Source: Deltaproteobacteria bacterium (GTDB taxonomy: Bacteria > Bdellovibrionota > JACOXK01). From it: a stretch of 64,000 nt of DNA. The translations under genes and the position numbers were made by a program. How positions within the stretch are numbered: position 1 is the stretch's first letter; each line of letters opens with the position of its first letter. This document shows, piece by piece, positions 33,620 to 42,393 of the stretch. The notes beneath the pieces are model-generated. The model had not been told where the DNA came from and searched no databases. It saw nothing but the letters and a program-made list of their open reading frames with translations. Location of the stretch: the NCBI GenBank assembly GCA_016186995.1, contig JACPKQ010000027.1:61022-125021 (forward strand). The letters are read 5' to 3'.

Positions 33620-34708
33620 ATGAAAGATTTAAAGAATCTTGTGGGTTCACATTTCATGTTTGGCCTGGGAGGCACAAGCCTTTCTCAAACAACCATCTCT
33701 TTTATTAAAGAAGTAAGGCCTGCTGGTTTTATTATTATGGGAGAAAATTATGAATCTCCAGAACAAATCCATGATCTTTGTGTCGATCTTCAAACCATAA
33801 GCAAGGAACCTCTTCTTATCGGGGTCGATCAAGAAGGGGGGCGAGTTGCAAGGCTCAAGGAACCCTTCATTAAAATTCCCAAAGCTTCCTTGATAGGTGA
33901 AAAAAACTCTCCAAAATGGACATTTGATCTTTACCATGCGCTCGGAAAAGAGCTTCGTTCTGTAGGTATTAACCTTGATTTTGCTCCCGTGTGCGACATT
34001 CTTACAAACCCAAAAAATAAAGTTATTGGCGATAGATCTTTTAGCTCAGATCTAAAAATTGTTGAATCTCTTACTTCAGCAAGTGTTCGAGGGCTTCAAA
34101 AAGCAGGGGTCATAGCCTGTGCTAAACACTACCCAGGGCACGGAGATACTTTAGAAGACTCTCATGAAAGCCTTCCTCATGTAAAAACCCAGCTTAAAAC
34201 TCTTGAATCAAGGGAGCTTGCCGCTTTTAAAAAAGCCATAAAAAGTGGCGTCGAAACAATCATGACGGCTCATCTTATGTGTGATGCACTGGATAAAGAT
34301 ATGCCCACTACACTTTCTGTCAAAGCACTTCAAAAATTAAGGAAAGACCTGCGTTTTTCTGGGCTTATCATTTCAGACGATATGAATATGGGTGCCATTT
34401 CAGAAGTACAAATGGAAGAAGATGCTCTTTATTTAGCAGTTGAAGCAGGTATTGATCTTCTTCTTTACTGCGACCCTCTCCATGACCATCATAAAAAAGT
34501 TTTTGAATATCTTTATAAAAAAACAGAAAAAGATTCTTCCTTTTTAAAAAAACTTCAAGAATCCTACAAAAGGCTCCAAAAAATTAAAGATGAATATCTT
34601 GTCGACCCACTTCCGCCCAAAGATGCTTGGAAAAATATCGTAGGTTCTCAAGAACACTCTGTCATCTCCTTTTGTCATCACGAGGAGCCTGAAAAGGCGA
34701 CGTGGTGA
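33620..34708 (+). CDS. nagZ: beta-N-acetylhexosaminidase (GH3, NagZ)
   Basis: 362 residues. It removes GlcNAc from GlcNAc-1,6-anhMurNAc muropeptides in the cytoplasm. Landmarks are LLIGVDQEGGRVARLKEPF, the signature ACAKHYPGHGDTLEDSHESL (catalytic His/Asp loop), TIMTAHLMCDAL and the nucleophile Asp in IISDDMNMGAI. No signal peptide. The last eleven residues and the stop codon (CHHEEPEKATW) lie inside a gtcattgcgag repeat (34674-34755). In this window it joins anmK, amgK and murU as a recycling gene, though its upstream region is all repeats, so transcription is probably separate. Confidence 0.94.
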   Translation: MKDLKNLVGSHFMFGLGGTSLSQTTISFIKEVRPAGFIIMGENYESPEQIHDLCVDLQTISKEPLLIGVDQEGGRVARLKEPFIKIPKASLIGEKNSPKWTFDLYHALGKELRSVGINLDFAPVCDILTNPKNKVIGDRSFSSDLKIVESLTSASVRGLQKAGVIACAKHYPGHGDTLEDSHESLPHVKTQLKTLESRELAAFKKAIKSGVETIMTAHLMCDALDKDMPTTLSVKALQKLRKDLRFSGLIISDDMNMGAISEVQMEEDALYLAVEAGIDLLLYCDPLHDHHKKVFEYLYKKTEKDSSFLKKLQESYKRLQKIKDEYLVDPLPPKDAWKNIVGSQEHSVISFCHHEEPEKATW

Positions 34709-34755
34709 TCCCATCGCATTAGCGATGAGATTGCTTCGCTAACGCTCGCAATGAC
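34674..34755 (-). repeat. gtcattgcgag repeat forming the end of nagZ
   Basis: gtcatcacgagg...cgcaatgac with inner agcctgaaaaggc and catcgcattagcgatg hairpins. The nagZ stop TGA falls inside it. Confidence 0.83.
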
Positions 34756-34806
34756 GGGGTGCACTCTCACAATGACTTGTTATCGTCATTCAACATAATG
34801 AACTTG

Positions 34807-36450
34807 TTATATTTTTATCGTCATTCCAGGGGTTTTTTTCGTGTGCTTACCCTTTTTAATCACCATTTCGCCATTGACGAACACATATTCAATGCCCTTA
34901 GGATAATGAAGCGGGTCTAAAAAGGTTGAGGTATCTTGAAGTTTTTCATAGTCAAAGGCCACAAGATCAGCATAATAACCAGCCTTAATCTTGCCCCGTT
35001 TCGCAAGGCCAAAGCGCTCTGCAGGTTGAACGGTCATTTTTTTAACAGCCTCTTCGAGGGTTAAAATTTTCTTCTTTTTTACATATTCTGAAATCACTCG
35101 TGGAAAGGTTCCAAAAGCCCTAGGGTGAAGGGCTCCTTTGCTTAAACGCCCCTCACAACTTCGGCACCCACTATCGGATCCAATCATAACATATTCTTTT
35201 TTAAGAATTCTTTCTAAATTTTCTTCACTCATCGCATGATAAATAGCTGAAACTTTTGTTTCTTCTTGAATGAGAAGGTCCATAACAAAATCAAGCGGGT
35301 GTACTTTTAATTTTTGAGCTGCTTCTGAAACTCTTTTTCCTTCGTATTTTTTATTTTTTTGCGATGGCACTTCCATAATTTGCACAGTGTCGTAGTAACC
35401 CGAATCATATTTTTTTGAGAGTTCCTGATGTATATCTTTTCTAAATTTTATATCTTTAAGATTTTGAATCAGTTTTTTTTCGCCACCGTCATACACCCAA
35501 CTTGGAAGCACTTGCTGAAGTCCTGTTTGTGCTGCTGTATAAGGGTATCTGTCACACATGACATCAACACCCTCTTTAATGGCTGTTTCGATCACATCAA
35601 AAACCTTATCAATTTTATTCCAGTTTCTTTTTCCAAAAGTTTTAAGGTGAGAAATTTGAATTTTACACCCTGTTTTTCGGCCCACATTGAGGGTTTCAGA
35701 AATAGCCTCTAAAACAAGATCATTTTCATTACGCATGTGAAAAGCAAAAATTTTACCGTGTTTTTTACACATTTTTCCTAATTCCAAAAGTTCTTTTTCA
35801 TCGGCATAACAAGCAGGTGGGTACACAAGCCCCGTTGAAAGCCCGATAGCTCCTTCGTGAAAAGCCTCTTCAAGCTTTGAACATATATTCTTTATTTCTT
35901 GCTGAGTCAGTTTTCGATTGACAACCCCTGTTTCAGACTCACGCAGTGTATTATGCCCCACCAAATGAGCATAATTCATTGAAATATGCAGTTTTTTCAA
36001 AGTTTTAAAATACTCTGAAAGACTCGACCAAGGCAGTTTTAAACTTTCATACTTTTCATAATCTTCAATTCTTTTTGCCTGACAACTTCCCCACACAGGC
36101 GCTGCTGAATAACCACAATTCCCCCCAATATCTGTTGTCACTCCTTGATACACTTTGGCATCGGCTGTGTGATTCATCAGTAAAAAATAATCTGAGTGTG
36201 CATGACAATCAATAAACCCAGGCACAACAACAAGTTTTGTAAGATCTAAAACCTTGTCATAGCGAGGAGCCTGAAAAGGCGACGTGGCTATCTCATCGCT
36301 ACCGCGATGGGATTGCTTCACATTCGTTCGCAATGACGAAGGGCTTGTTTGCAATGACGGCAAGGGTGAAAACAACCCGTTTTGAATAGAAAATGAAGAA
36401 CCTAAAAAATTAAAAAACGATTGCTTAAGTTGAATTGACAAGTAACTCAC
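34807..36450 (-). CDS. D-aminoacylase-like amidohydrolase (N-acyl-D-amino-acid deacylase)
   Basis: 547 residues, GTG start with a poor ribosome site. Metal-dependent amidohydrolase: VVVPGFIDCHAHSDYFLLMN gives the HxH site, NCGYSAAP, IGLSTGLVYPPACYADEKEL, KIQISHLKTFGKRNW (His ligand), IGSDSGCRSCEG (Asp ligand; GSDG or ASDG in relatives) and TVQPAERFGLAKRGKIKAGY (C-terminal loop). Family members remove acyl groups from D-amino acids or act as D-glutamate-type amidases, which would suit recycling of peptidoglycan D-amino acids, though that is inference. Residues about 31-65 are encoded by a gtcattgcgag repeat (36256-36358) in the small N-terminal beta domain. Confidence 0.87.
   Translation of the reverse strand: MSYLSIQLKQSFFNFLGSSFSIQNGLFSPLPSLQTSPSSLRTNVKQSHRGSDEIATSPFQAPRYDKVLDLTKLVVVPGFIDCHAHSDYFLLMNHTADAKVYQGVTTDIGGNCGYSAAPVWGSCQAKRIEDYEKYESLKLPWSSLSEYFKTLKKLHISMNYAHLVGHNTLRESETGVVNRKLTQQEIKNICSKLEEAFHEGAIGLSTGLVYPPACYADEKELLELGKMCKKHGKIFAFHMRNENDLVLEAISETLNVGRKTGCKIQISHLKTFGKRNWNKIDKVFDVIETAIKEGVDVMCDRYPYTAAQTGLQQVLPSWVYDGGEKKLIQNLKDIKFRKDIHQELSKKYDSGYYDTVQIMEVPSQKNKKYEGKRVSEAAQKLKVHPLDFVMDLLIQEETKVSAIYHAMSEENLERILKKEYVMIGSDSGCRSCEGRLSKGALHPRAFGTFPRVISEYVKKKKILTLEEAVKKMTVQPAERFGLAKRGKIKAGYYADLVAFDYEKLQDTSTFLDPLHYPKGIEYVFVNGEMVIKKGKHTKKTPGMTIKI
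36256..36358 (-). repeat. gtcattgcgag repeat in frame in the D-aminoacylase-like gene
   Basis: gtcatagcgaggagcctgaa...cgcaatgac with inner hairpins agcctgaaaaggc and catcgctaccgcgatg, plus a duplicated tail (ttgcaatgac). Read through without a stop. Confidence 0.82.
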
Positions 36451-36491
36451 ATTGATAAGGTATCACGAAGAACTTATTTATGTCATTCTTT

Positions 36492-36562
36492 GTCATCACG
36501 AGCGCAGCGTGGTGATCTCATCACCTTTGGTGATGGGATTGCTTCGTTGCACTCGCAATGAC
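36492..36562 (-). repeat. gtcattgcgag repeat, 71-base form
   Basis: gtcatcacgagcgcagcgtgg...cgcaatgac with inner catcacctttggtgatg. It lies between the D-aminoacylase-like gene and the porin terminator. Confidence 0.83.
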
Positions 36563-36587
36563 AGGAGCAATGACAATGACAAGCACA

Positions 36588-36623
36588 CAAAAAAAAAGGG
36601 CCGTCCTACGACAGCCCTTTTTT
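36588..36623 (-). terminator. rho-independent terminator of the porin gene
   Basis: On the minus strand GGGCTGTC-gtag-GACGGCCC (one mismatch) is followed by a long T run. An equally good A run on the other side makes it look bidirectional. It lies 22 bases past the porin stop. Confidence 0.85.
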
Positions 36624-36644
36624 ATATATTTATCTACTTGATGA

Positions 36645-37742
36645 TTAGCTTAAATCTCCTGCAAAACCAACCTGCCACACAGTAGTTCCAACAGTAGCTG
36701 CTGCCTGTGTTCCTTTGTCTTTATGGTAACCAGCTTTTACCTTAAAATTAGATGTCCAGTCATATGAAATAGCCGCACCTGAACGTACAGTCTGTTGTTC
36801 TGCGTTGCCAAGTTGTGTATTTCTTTGATACCACGCATAGTGCACTACGGCGTTAAACTCACGCCATGTGGCACCCAGCTTGGCCCCATAGCCTTTTGGG
36901 GTTTGTTCAGGAAGAGGAAATGTACTTTTACCGCTCATATAAGTTACATCTAAGGTTGTAGCAACTTCAGAAAATTTATATCCAGCATTTCCCGCAAGGC
37001 TCCAAAAAGTCTCCTTGGAATTAATACCAGGGGCAATAAAAAAATTGCGCCTCTGCGCAACAACAGGATTAGGCTGATTGAAATAATCGTACCCAACCTT
37101 AGCCCCTACAGTCCAAGGAGTGCCTTTGTAAGCATGGTCATAACCTACAACAGCGGTGTATTCAAGACTACTGAAGTTAACCAGAAAAGCAGCATTCTCA
37201 GTTAAATAGTTGGATGCCATAAACTCATAAAACAGCCCTTTTAAAAATTCGGGGTTTCCTGTAACACCAATACCCGTGTTTTGTTCATCAAAATTCTCCA
37301 TAAGTGCCCACAGTTGATAAGGATATTTCTCAACAGTTTTAAAATCATCACGCCCTCCTACACCAAACATATTACTCCACACACCTGCCTTAATGACCAG
37401 CTCTTTTCCAACTGCATCATATGTGAAATAAGCTTCTCTCAAGGCACCAAAACTAGTAGCAGCAACATCCCGACCGTAAAAGCTATTAACCATATCAAAA
37501 GACACAAACCCTGTCAGCTTACCCAACTCCCACATGAGCCATGGGGTTACCGCAACATCGAGCATTCGTCGAGCGTTTGTAGCACCAGTAGCACGATGCG
37601 TTGTATTGGCAGCGCCAGCCTTTATAGTCTCAACATTTGCATCAAACTTTGCTCCCGTACTCAATTTTGCACTTGCAACCATGGGTAGCGATGTTAACCC
37701 TAACATTAACACCCCAACTACAAATAAACTTACCTTCTTCAT
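36645..37742 (-). CDS. outer-membrane porin-like beta-barrel protein
   Basis: 365 residues from ATG 37742, chosen because GGGAGGAAAGTT precedes it perfectly; the open frame extends further upstream but without a ribosome site. The signal peptide MKKVSLFVVGVLMLGLTSLPMVASA|K is clear. The mature chain is a run of amphipathic strands (WLMWELGKLTGFVSFDMVNS, YTAVVGYDHAYKGTPWTVGA, GYKFSEVATTLDVTYM) ending FKVKAGYHKDKG...WQVGFAGDLS. About 16 strands is plausible, as in general or alginate-type porins. The substrate is not predictable. A single-gene transcript with a strong terminator and a good ribosome site suggests an abundant protein. Confidence 0.83.
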   Translation of the reverse strand: MKKVSLFVVGVLMLGLTSLPMVASAKLSTGAKFDANVETIKAGAANTTHRATGATNARRMLDVAVTPWLMWELGKLTGFVSFDMVNSFYGRDVAATSFGALREAYFTYDAVGKELVIKAGVWSNMFGVGGRDDFKTVEKYPYQLWALMENFDEQNTGIGVTGNPEFLKGLFYEFMASNYLTENAAFLVNFSSLEYTAVVGYDHAYKGTPWTVGAKVGYDYFNQPNPVVAQRRNFFIAPGINSKETFWSLAGNAGYKFSEVATTLDVTYMSGKSTFPLPEQTPKGYGAKLGATWREFNAVVHYAWYQRNTQLGNAEQQTVRSGAAISYDWTSNFKVKAGYHKDKGTQAAATVGTTVWQVGFAGDLS

Positions 37743-37926
37743 AACTTTCCTCCCTTGTTTAGTAAGCCTCAAATTTTTTTGAGCCCATTTTATTTTTAAC
37801 ATAATAACTCTTTCTGTCTCCCACACAGAAAAACACAAACCTATAGTAAAAACGGTAACACCTTAAAAACTCTTGTCAATACCACATGTTAAAAAATTTT
37901 TCGTTTTTTATTTGACTCATTTTTAA

Positions 37927-39420
37927 TCAAAATATTTTTAATATTTTTTCCTTCTTTAAAACACTTTCAGCGGCTTTAAAAATATTAAGCCGTCCTCCTG
38001 TAAAAACCTTATCACCCCAAACATCAATTTTATCAACGCTTTCGAGAAGTTCACTTTTGAGCTCTTTAAATGTTAAATCTTTATGGATAGAAAGTAAAAG
38101 TGCAGCGGCTCCTGCCACATGAGGCGTTGCCATAGAGGTTCCATCAAAGTTAGAATATTTATTATCCCTCACAGTGCTATAAATTTGGCTACCCGGGGCT
38201 GCTAAATCAACACTTTCTTTTCCGTAATTTGAAAAAAAAGCTTTTCGATCTTGTTCATTACTTGCAGCAACAGAAATAATATTTTCATGCGGAAAACTTG
38301 CCGGATACATAGGTTTATCGCCATCGTTATTTTTACTATCGTTTCCAGCAGCAGCTACAAAGAGAACATCGTGTTTTTGTGCTTCTGTTATAACATCTCT
38401 TAAGGCTTGAGAATCTTCATAATCTCCCCAACTATTACTCAAGACTTTTGCACCCATTTTAATAGCATAATCGATAGCTTTAATCGCACCACTGATGTCC
38501 CCTGACCCTTGAGAAGAAAGAAACTTAAGCCCCATAATAGAAACTTCTTGATTCACCCCCACAGTTCCTTTTCCATTCATTCCCACTGCACCTATGGTGC
38601 CAGAACAGTGGCTTCCATGGGAATGATCATCATAAGGAAGAGAATCGTTGTTTGCAAAATCATAACCCACAACATCGTCTATAAAACCATTATTATCATT
38701 ATCAATGCCATCTGTTTCTCGACGCTTTACTTCCCCTGTTTTCTCATCTTTATATTCCCCACTTTCGCCCACGTTTCTCCATACATTCAAACTCAAGTCC
38801 TCATGGTTGTAATCAATACCTGTATCAATCACAGCCACAACTACATTGCGACTTCCTTTTGAAATATTCCAAGCCTCCGGAGATCCAATTTTTTGAATAC
38901 CCCATGTTTTTTCAAAATCAGGATCTTCTTTCGGATTGGTAATGGGTTCAGGGTCTAAAACAAGTGCTGGATCTTTACCTGGCTGTGAAGGCTCACCCGG
39001 ATCTGGGAAGGGCCATGGAAACGGGTTATCGTCATCACCATCCCCTGGAGGCCATGGAAACGGAAAAGGAAATTTACCATCGTCTCCATCCCCTGGAGGC
39101 CATGGAAACGGAAAAGGAAAATCTTCATCATCATCTCCAATAATTCTGACTCTATGATCACTTTCAGCATATTCAACATGTGGATTTTTTCGAATTTGGT
39201 TTAAAACAAAATCAATATTTTGATTCTTCTTCAGTGTCACTTCAAAAAGCGAAGGCAACACAGCAAAGGTAGAAATACTTTTAACATCAAAAGTATAAAA
39301 TAAAGCCCCTGCTTCAAAAACAGGATTCGATTTAAATTTAACAAGGATTTTACTTTGAGTGTGACCTAAGGATGTTAGGAGAAAAAAGAAAACAGCACAG
39401 ACTGCAAGAACTCGACGCAT
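37927..39420 (-). CDS. secreted subtilisin-like serine protease (S8)
   Basis: 497 residues. The signal peptide MRRVLAVCAVFFFLLTSLGHT is followed by an I9-type propeptide (residues 22-90, ending NPHVEYAESDHRVRI) and a strange linker with tandem FPFPFPWPPGDGDD units (about 100-135). The catalytic domain begins near residue 165. The catalytic Asp is in VVVAVIDTGIDYNHEDL, the His in DDHSHGSHCSGTIGAVG, the oxyanion Asn in VAAAGNDSKN and the Ser in FDGTSMATPHVAGAAAL. DGIDNDNNGFIDDVVG is a calcium-site-like loop. All catalytic residues are intact, so it should be active, periplasmic or exported. It lies between porin and groEL as a separate gene. Confidence 0.94.
   Translation of the reverse strand: MRRVLAVCAVFFFLLTSLGHTQSKILVKFKSNPVFEAGALFYTFDVKSISTFAVLPSLFEVTLKKNQNIDFVLNQIRKNPHVEYAESDHRVRIIGDDDEDFPFPFPWPPGDGDDGKFPFPFPWPPGDGDDDNPFPWPFPDPGEPSQPGKDPALVLDPEPITNPKEDPDFEKTWGIQKIGSPEAWNISKGSRNVVVAVIDTGIDYNHEDLSLNVWRNVGESGEYKDEKTGEVKRRETDGIDNDNNGFIDDVVGYDFANNDSLPYDDHSHGSHCSGTIGAVGMNGKGTVGVNQEVSIMGLKFLSSQGSGDISGAIKAIDYAIKMGAKVLSNSWGDYEDSQALRDVITEAQKHDVLFVAAAGNDSKNNDGDKPMYPASFPHENIISVAASNEQDRKAFFSNYGKESVDLAAPGSQIYSTVRDNKYSNFDGTSMATPHVAGAAALLLSIHKDLTFKELKSELLESVDKIDVWGDKVFTGGRLNIFKAAESVLKKEKILKIF
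39015..39122 (-). repeat. tandem repeat in the subtilase linker
   Basis: Two 48-base units (16 codons) are followed by a partial third. The first 35 bases are identical between units, coding FPFPFPWPPGDG with Asp-rich spacers. Recent duplication is likely. Confidence 0.85.
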
Positions 39421-39514
39421 AAAAGCCCCTTTTTAAAGTTCACTGCAATACTTCTGATATGTCGCCACTATATCAACACCCTCTGATTCTGTAAATCAGC
39501 AAAATGAGGGAAAA

Positions 39515-39547
39515 CAAAAAAGGGCAGGTATAAAACCTGCCCTTTTT
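39515..39547 (-). terminator. rho-independent terminator of groESL
   Basis: On the minus strand AGGGCAGGT-TTTAT-ACCTGCCCT is followed by a T run, with an A run on the other side. A gtcatccc repeat (39549-39574) lies between it and the groEL stop. Confidence 0.88.
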
Positions 39548-39591
39548 GGATCCCCCGATCAAGTCGTGGGATGACTTTTTTTACAAGCAGC

Positions 39592-41265
<1,674 letters not shown>

Positions 41266-41556
41266 TTATTTAACGATAACTCCTAAGATATCGTCTTCTC
41301 TCATAATGAGATGTTCTACACCTTTGATAGAGATTTCAGTTCCCGAATACTTCCCAAAAAGTATGCGATCACCTGATTTAATTTCAAGTGGAACTTTGCC
41401 TCCTTTTTCACTCACTTTACCTGGCCCCACAGCCACAACTAAACCTTCCATAGGTTTTTCTTTAGCACTATCTGGAATGATAATGCCACCTTTTGTTTTT
41501 TCTTCCTCATTGACTCGTTTCACAATGACACGATCTTGCAATGGTCGTACTTCCAT
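41266..41556 (-). CDS. groS: co-chaperonin GroES
   Basis: 96 residues. [20 protein letters not shown], the mobile loop [29 protein letters not shown] and the C-terminal [20 protein letters not shown] are standard. First gene of the groESL operon, with AGGAGGAACAAAG before the ATG and 24 bases between the genes. Confidence 0.98.
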   Translation of the reverse strand: MEVRPLQDRVIVKRVNEEEKTKGGIIIPDSAKEKPMEGLVVAVGPGKVSEKGGKVPLEIKSGDRILFGKYSGTEISIKGVEHLIMREDDILGVIVK

Positions 41557-41621
41557 AACTTTGTTCCTCCTTTTTTGTTTCTTTATACTTTAAAAGTTTG
41601 TTATATGGATTTGTTACCTAA

Positions 41622-41648
41622 TTAGCACTCCTCACTTTCAAGTGCTAA
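41622..41648 (-). promoter_or_regulatory. CIRCE operator (HrcA binding site)
   Basis: TTAGCACTC-N9-AAGTGCTAA matches the CIRCE consensus TTAGCACTC-N9-GAGTGCTAA except for one base. It lies between the promoter and groS, so heat-shock repression by HrcA is expected. hrcA is not in the window. Confidence 0.95.
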
Positions 41649-41666
41649 CACCCCAAACAAGCGCGG

Positions 41667-41694
41667 AATATAACAAATGCTTTTAAAAAAGCAA
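41667..41694 (-). promoter_or_regulatory. sigma-70-type promoter of groESL
   Basis: On the minus strand TTGCTT (41689-41694) and TATATT (41667-41672) are separated by 16 bases, about 20 bases before CIRCE. Confidence 0.7.
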
Positions 41695-41774
41695 CCCCTA
41701 TTAAATCTCTCGCCGACAGAATCAATGAACATGATCTTGAAGATGTCAAGGAAGTGTCAAAAAACTCTTTAATA

Positions 41775-42059
41775 TCAAGGGGTTCTACTAGAAAGCCTCA
41801 AAGCCATCTCCTCTTCATAATACTTGCGGTAGAGAACATCCCATTCTCTCCCCCCGGACTGGACAGTGCGCGATTGGGAATCAAGCTTCTTTCGAACAAA
41901 GACATCAATCTCTTCATCAAGCCCTTTATAGTGAAAAATAGAGTTTCGAATTTCCTTTTTAAGAGCACCTTCGTCTTTTAAGAAAGAAACCCCCTTCTCC
42001 CTCAAACGAGTGAGTATAAGATTGGCTATAGAATAAACACGATCTTCCGTTAAATTCAT
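41775..42059 (-). CDS. DUF507 family protein
   Basis: 94 residues, all helical, with MNLTEDRVYSIANLILTRLR, FLKDEGALKKEIRNSIFHY and the C-terminal DVLYRKYYEEEMALR. This is the DUF507 pattern, found in deltaproteobacteria, Aquificota and some other groups, function unknown. It overlaps a second DUF507 gene by four bases. No membrane segment or signal peptide. Confidence 0.82.
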   Translation of the reverse strand: MNLTEDRVYSIANLILTRLREKGVSFLKDEGALKKEIRNSIFHYKGLDEEIDVFVRKKLDSQSRTVQSGGREWDVLYRKYYEEEMALRLSSRTP

Positions 42060-42325
42060 AAAATAAATTTTTTCTCTTTAGCTATTTTTTTCTTAATCAT
42101 GAGAAACATTTTTCTATGATCAATTTCCTCTCCCATTTGAGAGGAAAGCTCTTGCATCATTTTTTGTACCTGGATGTCAATGGCCCTTTCATCATCGCAA
42201 TTTTTTTGAATGGTATCTTTGATAATTCTCAAGACTTCTTGATTGACTTCAACGCAGTTTTTCTCTGAAAGATTTGAGGCAATCATTTTTGCAATTTGAT
42301 CTATTTGAACTTGAAATAGTGACAT
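42056..42325 (-). CDS. DUF507 family protein (second, divergent copy)
   Basis: 89 residues from ATG 42325 (MSLFQVQIDQIAKMIASNLSEK); an upstream in-frame start at 42346 is less likely because a GGGG-type site fits 42325. The C-terminus QEL...EEIDHRKMFLMIKKKIAKEK is DUF507-like. It is coupled to the next DUF507 gene by a four-base overlap. Two different DUF507 proteins side by side suggest a heterodimer. Confidence 0.78.
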   Translation of the reverse strand: MSLFQVQIDQIAKMIASNLSEKNCVEVNQEVLRIIKDTIQKNCDDERAIDIQVQKMMQELSSQMGEEIDHRKMFLMIKKKIAKEKKFIL

Positions 42326-42393
42326 AAAATTACCCCATCGTGACAATGTGAAGAAATAGCAGTATCTGAAGTGTAAGTAAAGCTTGGGATAAA

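Noticed and set aside
16789..36600. CRISPR array or insertion sequence as the source of the repeats
   Set aside because: Copies are scattered, palindromic and of variable spacing, not arrayed with spacers. No transposase, cas gene or IS end is present in the window.
36452..36685. 77-codon open frame on the plus strand
   Set aside because: Runs through a short repeat, the porin terminator and into the antisense of the porin gene.
37861..37890. TTGACA and TACTAT upstream of the porin gene as a promoter
   Set aside because: The two hexamers are about 25 bases apart, too far for a sigma-70 promoter, so no promoter is claimed.
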